NCBI GenBank assembly: GCA_022495995.1
Contig: JAFEMH010001358.1
Span: 372,001-436,000 of the forward strand
DNA: 64,000 nt
Origin: Adenophora triphylla var. japonica
Lineage: Eukaryota > Streptophyta > Magnoliopsida > Asterales > Campanulaceae
Reading direction: 5' to 3'
Positions 57,830 through 64,000 of this stretch are shown piece after piece. Position 1 is the first letter of the stretch. Each line of letters opens with the position of its first letter. The notes beneath the pieces were generated by a model. The model ran no database searches. It had not been told where the DNA came from and was given only the letters and a program-made list of their open reading frames with translations. Position numbers and translations under genes: made by a program.

Positions 57830-58110
57830 GTTGACATTTCGTGTGGAAATACCCGAAATGTTGGTGATCATTTCGTGTATAAAGACACGAGAAACCTCAC
57901 CACATATCGTGTATTAGAGCACGAAATGCAAACTGATGAATCAATTTACATTTCGTGTCCTAATATACGAAATGTGGAAGTATCTCGTGTACTATAACAC
58001 GAAATGGTCACCAACATTTCGTGTATTGGCACACGAAATGTAAACTGATGAATCAGTTTACATTTCGTGTGCCATTACACGAAATGTTGGTGACCATTCG
58101 TATGTGTTCA
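57830..58110. repeat. Right subterminal palindrome array of MULE-3
   Basis: This is a near copy of the block at 57020-57245 (shared order: gaaccag-tgacatttcgtgtggaaatac, acatatcgtgtattagagcac, catttcgtgtcctaatatac), extended by two further units. It lies in the first intron of the PMD gene. The duplication shows that the palindromes spread as blocks. Confidence 0.85.
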
Positions 58111-58731
58111 TACGAAACACACGCCGACAATTTCAAATTTTAGGCACACGAATTCGTATCCGATTCAAACAAAAAACCCAAATTTATGTTACGAAATCGC
58201 AATTAGAACCATTTAGGATAGGTTTAAACAACATTAAGCATTATATAATCGGTTTTAGGCATAAATTTGTTGTTGGGTTTTCAAATTTAAAATCTAGGTT
58301 AAAAAGAATTACTTTTGGAGCGGCGGAAGGAGAGGCGGACTTTCCACCGGTTTTAGGGAGGTTTGTCTTCATTTTTTCCGACGGTGGTGGTCGGCGGCGT
58401 TCGTCGAGTGAGAGAGAGAAGAGAGAGCCCGTTGGTTTCTTAGGTTTTGAGAGAGAGAGAGAGAGAGAGAGAGCACAGAACAGACGTTTGAAATGGGGGA
58501 GGGAAGGGATTTTTTTTTTAAAGTATATATATGAGGGTATTTTGGTCATTTGCACGTGCCTTGTAAATTCCATGCCTTGTATATAGTACTACCCGTCATT
58601 AGCTTGCAATTGTTCGAGTGCACAAAAATTTTAGTGTCACGATTTTTCATGGAACCAACATGAAAGTTGTATGACGTTATTTTTTGATCCCGATATCATA
58701 TACTATGAAATTTGTTAACGGGTATGGTTAA

Positions 58732-58917
58732 TCTATAGTATAAATGAGGGAAGGGGGTGAACAGTACTATGAATAGTTTCATTGGCCGAAATTCTCATTT
58801 GCCCTTAAAAAAAATTAAAATTAAATTTTGCCAAAAAAAAAAAAAATCGTGTCCTCAGACACGGGCTTAATTAAAAAAAATAAAAAATAACGTGTCCCGG
58901 ACACAGGCTTATTCTAG
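58732..58917 (+). mobile_element. Mini-Helitron (186 bp)
   Basis: It starts TCTATAGTATAAATGAGG after A. Two hairpins follow near the end (CGTGTCCTCAGACACG and GTGTCCCGGACAC), and it ends GGCTTATTCTAG followed by T. All Helitron boundary rules are met. There is no coding sequence. It lies 129 bp to the right of the MULE-3 duplication. Confidence 0.7.
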
Positions 58918-58955
58918 TATAATAATAATTGAGAATCACATGGACAACATACTAA

Positions 58956-60562
58956 GACCATATCCAATAAGGTAGTTGAGGAGGGGTTGAATGGGGGCTC
59001 AACTAGTTGAGTGTGTGCAATAAGGGGTTGAGAGGGGGGTGGTTGAAGGGGAGGGGTTGAGAGTTTCCAACATGGTTGAAGAAAAAAATGGGGGACCCGA
59101 CTTCGCCACGCGTCAGCCTCGTATTGGACCGAATTCGGCGCATGGCCTACACGCCCAGACAAGGCACGTTATGCTTTTTTTTTCCTACAATTGACACATG
59201 GCGAGCATTGATTGGTTCCCCATATTTTTAGAATTTATCTTCAACCTAGATTTTCGAGCTCAATTATTTTACAGCTTTTTTTTTTCTTTTGCGAAAATTC
59301 TGAAAAAAAAATTCTCTAAAATGATATAACTTTCTTTTAATTTGTACACCAAAAAAAAAACTTCTCTTTTCTCTCAACCACTCATTTTCTTATAAATAAC
59401 ACTCTCTTCTTTCATTCTTCCTACATCAAACACATTCTTCTTTCCTTCTTCCTACATCAAACACTCTCTCCTTTCCTTCCTTCTACATCAATTGATCCAT
59501 TTGGCATGCCTTTTTTGGATGTCCGGGAACATTAAACGATATAAATGTTCTGGATCGATCGCCAGTTTTCGATGATCTTAAAGCAGGAAATACTCCACGA
59601 GTTGTGAATGAACGTCAGTATAATATGACATATTATCTTGCTGACGGTATCTACCCCTCTTATCCGACATTCGTCAAATCCGTTAAACTTCCTCAAAGTG
59701 AAGAAGACAAGTTATTTGCAAAATACCAGGAGGCATATCGGAAGGATATAGAACAGGCATTTGGAGTGCTCCAAGCTCGATTTAAAATCATTGGAGAACC
59801 AACTCGAATGTGGCAGATAGAGGACTTGGCTATGATCATGAGAGCATGTATTATATTACATAATATGATCGTTGAGGATGAACGTGGTACGCATTCTCAA
59901 AATTGGCTTAACTATCAGGATCAGCCCGGGGCAAATGGGTCTAGTACACAACAACCATTCTCAACTGAGGTATTACCAGTGTTTGAAAATCATGTACGTA
60001 CTAGATCAGATTTGCGTGATCAAATGGCTCATAAACAATTACAGAACGATCTAGTCAAACACATATGGGCAAAGTTCGCAAATCAGTGATTTTTAAATTT
60101 TATTGTACTGTGAGTCGAGTCTATGTATCGTATGCTTTTTTGTTTTTCATCATTTGTGGAACGAGCTAAGTTTATTGTAACTTTTCTTATTTTTATTAAA
60201 ATTAAAATATTCTCGTATTTATTTAATTGCTTCGAAAAAAAATTAATTAAGTGTGAATTAAAAAAAAATTAAAAAAATCTCGAATTTATAAATAAAAATA
60301 TTAATAATTTATTTTTTAATAATAAATTATTATTATTTTTATTATTTTTTTAATTATAAAATTAAATATTGTAAATAAAATAAAAAGTGGTGGGGTATAG
60401 AATGATGAGTTGGGAGGAGTTGAATTTTAAACTAAACTAGCTTATTATGGGGGTGTAGTTGAGAAAGTAGTTGAATGATTAAGTGGATGGAGAGAGAAGA
60501 TGAGATGTCATGATATTAGGATAGTTGAATGTTTTTTGGTAATTGGCTTATTGGACATGGTC
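58956..60562 (+). mobile_element. PIF/Harbinger element, internally deleted (1.6 kb)
   Basis: The left end is GACCATATCCAATAAGG and the right end is TTATTGGACATGGTC, a near-perfect inverted pair. TAA flanks it on both sides (58953-58955 and 60563-60565), the 3-bp duplication typical of PIF/Harbinger. It encodes only the C-terminal part of the transposase. The A/T-rich tract at 60200-60360 is non-coding. Confidence 0.9.
59503..60089 (+). pseudogene. PIF/Harbinger transposase, C-terminal part
   Basis: An open frame from about 59503 reads HAFFGCPGTLNDINVLDRSP, then QYNMTYYLADGIYPSYPTFV and AFGVLQARFKIIGEPTRMWQ, ending at 60089. These are the middle and final motifs of the plant DDE_Tnp_4/Plant_tran family. 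NDIN carries one catalytic Asp and EQAFGVLQARF follows the last acidic residue. The N-terminal third with the first Asp is missing, and the second ORF-encoded Myb-like partner of PIF elements is absent. It cannot be active by itself. No frameshift is seen in the retained part. Confidence 0.88.
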
Positions 60563-60565
60563 TAA

Positions 60566-60895
60566 GCTAGTGTTTAGGGGACAGACTAGGGTCCTAACCT
60601 CCTTTTTCTATCATTTCGTTAATCTTTTCGATTCAAAATAATTGTTGTTTTTAAATTTTTCAATAGTTTTAAGAAAAAACAATTATTAATACACTTTAGT
60701 GATTTAGTGAAGAAACTACTCATTTTCACTTATTTATTATTTCTCTCTCTCTCTCTCTCTCTCTCTATTATTTCACCCAATAAAACAATTACTTCAATAT
60801 CCAAGTTTCAATGTAGAGATAAATATGGAAATTTAATGTTCTCAAATCAAACGCGACAATTGTTTGAGATCAAAATTTTGATAAAAATGACAATT
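60566..60895. other. Intergenic AT-rich DNA
   Basis: Only a (CT)n run at about 60742-60768 and MITE-like fragments (caaaataattgttgtttttaaa) are seen. No gene is visible. Confidence 0.4.
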
Positions 60896-61694
60896 TGAAC
60901 GATATAAACTTAAGTACGAATATGGGTTGGTCCGGGTAAGGCCCAAGAGGATTGGGCCCTAAAACATAATTCATCAAGACTCAGCTACAAGGGAAGACCT
61001 GAGCTTCCTCGTCTCTCTCTGTCTCGGCATTACCTGGTCCGACCAAAGCCATAGCAGGTGCAATTATCAAGGCCCAAATCAAGGGTTGAGGAGACTCCCC
61101 TCCAAGACCGAGATGCCCTCCCTTGGCGACGAGGAGACCTCCTCGGCTATCTTATCACAGCACCTCGGCTATACACCAGGAATTGGGTGTCCCCCATTCC
61201 TTCATACTTCCTCCCCGGCTCATCATAAACTAATCAAAGTGACGATGACGAGGAGGGACCTCCCCTACGTATGTACAGATTTTCAGCATGTACAGTCCTA
61301 ATCAAACAAGGACACTAAGCAGTTATAATCTTATCAAGATTGTAACCACCTCCTATATTAGTTCAAGACAAATAAGGAATCTCCAACGGATATAATCTTC
61401 TTAGGATTTATATCTTATCTCTTTACAGTTCAAGTTCAACATGCATTCTACATATCCATCACTATAAATACAAGTCATTTTTTTCCATATTTTGGTACGT
61501 GATCTCTTTGACTCGAAGCTCTGTCAATTTGATTTCTCTATACTCAAACCGTGAACTTACTCTCACGCCAAAAGGCCTTCACCGGTGAAGCCCCGGCTTA
61601 GTTTACGTTTCTTGTCTTATTTTCAGGCTATTCAATCGCCGGAGTACAACCTATCGCTTGTATTTTGGCTGATTCGATCTTTTTGGCTGCATCA
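60896..61694 (+). repeat. 5' LTR (799 bp) of a Tat-like retrotransposon, plus orientation
   Basis: It starts TGAACGATATAAAC and ends TTGGCTGCATCA, homologous along its length to 2960-3758. TATAAATA lies at 61463-61470, followed by the conserved block CTCACGCC...GCCTTCACCGGTGAAGCCCC. A primer-site-like GTTTGGTTCCGTTGCCGAG follows immediately, so this copy is a 5' LTR. The element's own gag does not follow in the same orientation. Confidence 0.75.
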
Positions 61695-61819
61695 GTTTGG
61701 TTCCGTTGCCGAGAATCGAGTCAAAGACCCATTGTTTAGGCTGAAAATCCACTCGCCTGAAGCTCTATTTTCGATCGAAAGTTTCTTGTTTTTGGTCGGA
61801 AATTGCACTGTTTCGTTTT

Positions 61820-62796
61820 TTATTTGTTTTGTTGTGGACGGATTCTGCTGTCTTCGCCTGGAAAATTCATGTCTGGCCGAAAATCTGGTGTTTGAACGTT
61901 CGCAGTTGAATTCTGTTTGTGGCGAGTAAAACCTGTTTTATATTTGGCCAGAAAATCGTTGTTTTGGCCGGAATTGTTGTTTTGCCAGATTTCGTTGACT
62001 GGAATAAATTGTTCCTTTGGAAAAGTTGGGCCGTTTTCTGTTGTGTGCCCTCTATCCTTGTGATAATCACAATAACTGCTCCGGTCTCTGGCTCCCAAAG
62101 TTCCTTCCTTGATGTGGTAAGGCTCAGGCAAATTCACCCTCTTCAAAATCTCGCTGATAGGGGTGTTCAACCTACTATACTTGATAATCTTCCGTGGATC
62201 ACGACGACCACCACCACGGCCTTCGCTCCCTCCTGCTTGGCCTCCGCCCCGATTGCCTCTATCTCCCCTTCTATTATCTCTAACCACCTCAATTCTTTCC
62301 TTACCGCTCTTTCTCACCGACAAAGTTGTCGCAGGGGTCACTTTCACATCATCATCATTCTCGCCGCCACAAAATCCTTTAACCCTTTCATACAATTCAC
62401 CAACTGTCTCCGGCAATCTCATGCCCAATTCTTACTTAAAAGGACTAGGCAACAAACTGGCATTATACAACATGATTATGTGGCTCTGCTCAATGTCGAA
62501 AATCTGATTGGCGACTCTTATGAACCCGTCAGTAAAAGTCGCGATCCCTTCCCCAGCCTTCTGCTTGATACCACACAACTCGTGATTTCTGACGGGCTGT
62601 GCCCCGGATGCAATGAATCTCTCCAAGAACTTCCTGATTCCCTCTCTCTAGCCCGCCTGATAGTAGAGTGTGTCTCCGTAGAATGCACCTCACCCTCTCT
62701 GTCAGACCCTCTGGCCCCATGAAAATCCTTAGGGTTTGGGGTCATCAAGGCCAAATTTTGAGCAGTCTTGGAGTGGGTCCCTTTATCTTGACCCAT
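61820..62796 (-). pseudogene. gag remnant of a second, minus-strand Tat-like element
   Basis: Minus-strand frames read GIKQKAGEGIATFTDGFIRV (62570), then MGMRLPETVGELYERVKGF and, further on, RKIIKYSRLNTPISEILKRV followed by a zinc-knuckle-like CDYHKDRGHTTENG (about 62050-62090). These are normal gag motifs of this lineage. The part at 62796-62518 is frameshifted. The final 60 codons (QNNNSGQNNDF...) are low complexity and end at 61820. The knuckle is incomplete (the last Cys is replaced by G). Confidence 0.7.
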
Positions 62797-63071
62797 TTTA
62801 ACAATTTTCTGAGCTTACAAACAAGTATTCAAACCAACCTCAAGCTTATACAAACAAAGACGGAACTGACAGCAACTAAAAGAAAATTTCTGGGCTCCCA
62901 AAACAAGAACACGAACAGTAAACCACCTTAAACAAATTGAAAATCCACAACAACCTTCAACAGACCATAGGGTTTCCTAGGTTTCTGAACAAGAACATAA
63001 AAAGTAACCAACTTCAAAAGAACCACGAACAGCCACCAACCTCCAACGGACCAAACAAAGAAGAAAAGTCA

Positions 63072-63091
63072 GTCCCGGCAACGGAACCAAC
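63072..63091 (-). other. Primer-binding-site-like sequence of the minus-strand element
   Basis: The minus strand reads GTTGGTTCCGTTGCCGGGAC immediately inside the LTR that starts at 63092. It matches the sites at 501-520 and 61695-61714 closely. Confidence 0.6.
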
Positions 63092-63848
63092 TGATGCTGC
63101 CAAGCTAAATTGGTTGCACAGGGACTGAGCTTTGAACATGAACAAAGGATACTCCGGCTGCTCCTCTTTAAATGGTCGAACAATCGCCTACGCACAAGCA
63201 CAAACGTGAACTAAGCCGGGGTGGCTCCGGCAAAACCCCTCCGACGTGAGAATAAGTGATTGGTAACAAACTGATAACAATGAAAACTTTTTAATGAGAG
63301 AGCTTAGAGAGAGTAGGAGAGACTTACCTATAATATTTTTCCATGTAGCTTATATACTCCCATGCACCATGTGCCATGCTCATGGTGGACACTTGTCAAT
63401 CATCCACAAAGGGTGCCAACCACCTCCAATCTAGTTGGAAATCACTGCTCACCTTGTCACATCACACCGTTTTGACGGTTATAGTGGGATACACACGTGG
63501 CATCCTATCCATCATTTAAACTTGCCAGTCACGCTTGTCGCCCAAGCGACAACCCCAGGAAAGGGACAAACCTCATATTGTCGCCAATCCCCTCTTCTAC
63601 TCACACTACATTCTCGCCTATTAATTACACCAATGCATGCCACTAACCACCAAGGGGTACTTCTCGCTTAATGCTTACTCTCACGCTACAGCCTACTCAT
63701 GTCGCCACTATACTTGTCGCCTCACTTCGAATGTCGCCTTATCAACATGGCCTTACTTATAATACACATTTTATACGTATTTGGCCCACTTGGCCCATTT
63801 CGCCATGTTGGGCCTAACTTACTGTTCAGACCCAAATTCATTTTTCAC
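63092..63848 (-). repeat. 5' LTR of the minus-strand Tat-like element
   Basis: The plus strand starts TGATGCTGCCAAGC, and the GCCGGGGTGGCTCCGGCAAAAC block with CGTGAGAA (63215-63255) corresponds, inverted, to the block in the 60896 and 2960 LTRs. The right boundary (near TTTTTCA at 63848) is a guess based on the TG/CA rule. The remaining 63849-64000 shows nothing recognisable. Confidence 0.5.
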
Positions 63849-64000
63849 AATCAAATCAATGTAATATACTCCTACGTTAGTGACATTCAAGTATGTAATC
63901 TCATCTTTCAGTGGTGAAGATGATATTTGGTTAGGAGAAATTATTTACATAATCGTATTTACTGTTGTTTTCTTTGTTATTTATTTTCGTATATTTACAT

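Larger units (their letters stand above)
55435..58372 (-). pseudogene. Plant mobile domain (PMD) gene of MULE-3
   Basis: Minus-strand exons: 58372-58313 (MKTNLPKTGGKSASPSAAPK); 57787-57297 (basic RKRKAEEAAAAKADKRSKK, a long Asp/Glu run, then GGPEEVDLLYGFGHHRARKI); about 56993-56761 (WWARVRGTGLHFLHDATI and the hallmark TNTFHMPWGEMTITMHDVTH then ILG); about 56662-56286 (DERASTYIMFLLGSTLFVDK); 56205-56039 (AWIYEHFPIFRRDIDPLW); 55957-55435 (RGVIRFRDITEAYMPDRVTR, ending YGDGS). Introns are GT-AG where legible. One extra base near 56575 breaks exon 4, so this copy is marked as a pseudogene although it is nearly intact. The first intron contains the element's right palindromes. The domain is that of MAIN/MAIL1-type nuclear proteins. 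The nuclear-localisation-like basic run supports a nuclear site. Confidence 0.83.
49322..58594 (+). mobile_element. MULE-3: 9.27-kb Mutator-like element with transposase-OTU and PMD genes
   Basis: The left end is GGTAAATTCTATATACAAGG and the right end is CCTTGTATATAGTACTACCC. A second TIR block (ACAAGGCA repeated at 49345 on the left, TGCCTTGT near 58554 on the right) lies just inside. A perfect 9-bp duplication GTCATTAGC flanks it (49313-49321 and 58595-58603). Contents in order: left palindromes, a ~174-bp tandem array interrupted by a Stowaway MITE, palindromes, a plus-strand FAR1-like/MULE transposase continuing into an OTU protease domain, palindromes, a minus-strand PMD gene, and right palindromes. 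It has the same terminal grammar as MULE-1 and MULE-2 and is the only one of the three with transposase sequence. Frameshifts suggest that this copy is dead. Confidence 0.92.

Noticed and set aside
61919..62722. 267-codon plus-strand ORF
   Set aside because: It is antisense to the gag segment with the CDYHKDRGH zinc knuckle. The minus strand carries the recognisable motifs.

Overview
This is a nuclear segment of a eudicot plant genome. Four spliced host genes with GT-AG introns sit in AT-rich intergenic DNA that is packed with nested transposons. The abundant CTCCCTCCGTCCC-type Stowaway MITEs and the style of the host proteins would fit an asterid, but the species cannot be fixed from the sequence.

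Layout. 1-3.8 kb holds fragments of two Tat-like Ty3/gypsy elements. 3.8-6.0 kb is MITE-rich AT DNA. 5987-19736 is a short Mutator-like element (MULE-1, about 773 bp without its insert) split by a complete 13-kb Tat/Retand-like LTR retrotransposon (6705-19676) that carries an antisense ORF. 19.9-24.1 kb is RER1 (Golgi-to-ER retrieval receptor). 24.1-26.7 kb contains a tandem repeat and a chimera of host-gene fragments, one of them from proteasome subunit RPN5. 26689-31877 is MULE-2, with a broken plant-mobile-domain (PMD) gene. 32045-37394 is an SPB1-type rRNA 2'-O-methyltransferase (11 exons, 836 aa). 37946-39399 is a PCBER/isoflavone-reductase-like gene (5 exons, 308 aa). 40345-41235 (minus) is a SYP112/KNOLLE-type syntaxin. 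43.5-49.2 kb is a stack of Helitrons, a SINE and TIR-flanked repeats. 49322-58594 is MULE-3, a 9.27-kb element. 58.7-60.6 kb holds a mini-Helitron and a deleted PIF/Harbinger element. 60.9-63.9 kb has two LTRs in opposite orientation with a gag remnant between them.

The most interesting signal is the MULE family. All three elements start GG and end CC, have 20-bp TIR ends with the same layout, and are bounded by 9-bp duplications (ACTGCAGGG; CTACATTAC/CTACGTTAC; GTCATTAGC). They share arrays of short palindromes of the form CTCGTGT-N-ACACGAG. MULE-3 encodes a transposase that reads into an OTU cysteine-protease domain, plus a convergent PMD gene. MULE-2 keeps only the PMD gene. MULE-1 keeps only ends, palindromes and a 5'-UTR-like stretch. 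MULE-2 and MULE-3 also carry homologous tandem arrays (unit about 166 bp and 174 bp). This looks like a graded autonomous/non-autonomous family in which PMD, OTU and palindrome arrays travel together. Two of the three copies sit immediately upstream of host genes (RER1 and SPB1).

Most transposon ORFs contain single-base frameshifts, so the mobile elements visible here are probably inactive copies. The four host genes read cleanly through all splice junctions.
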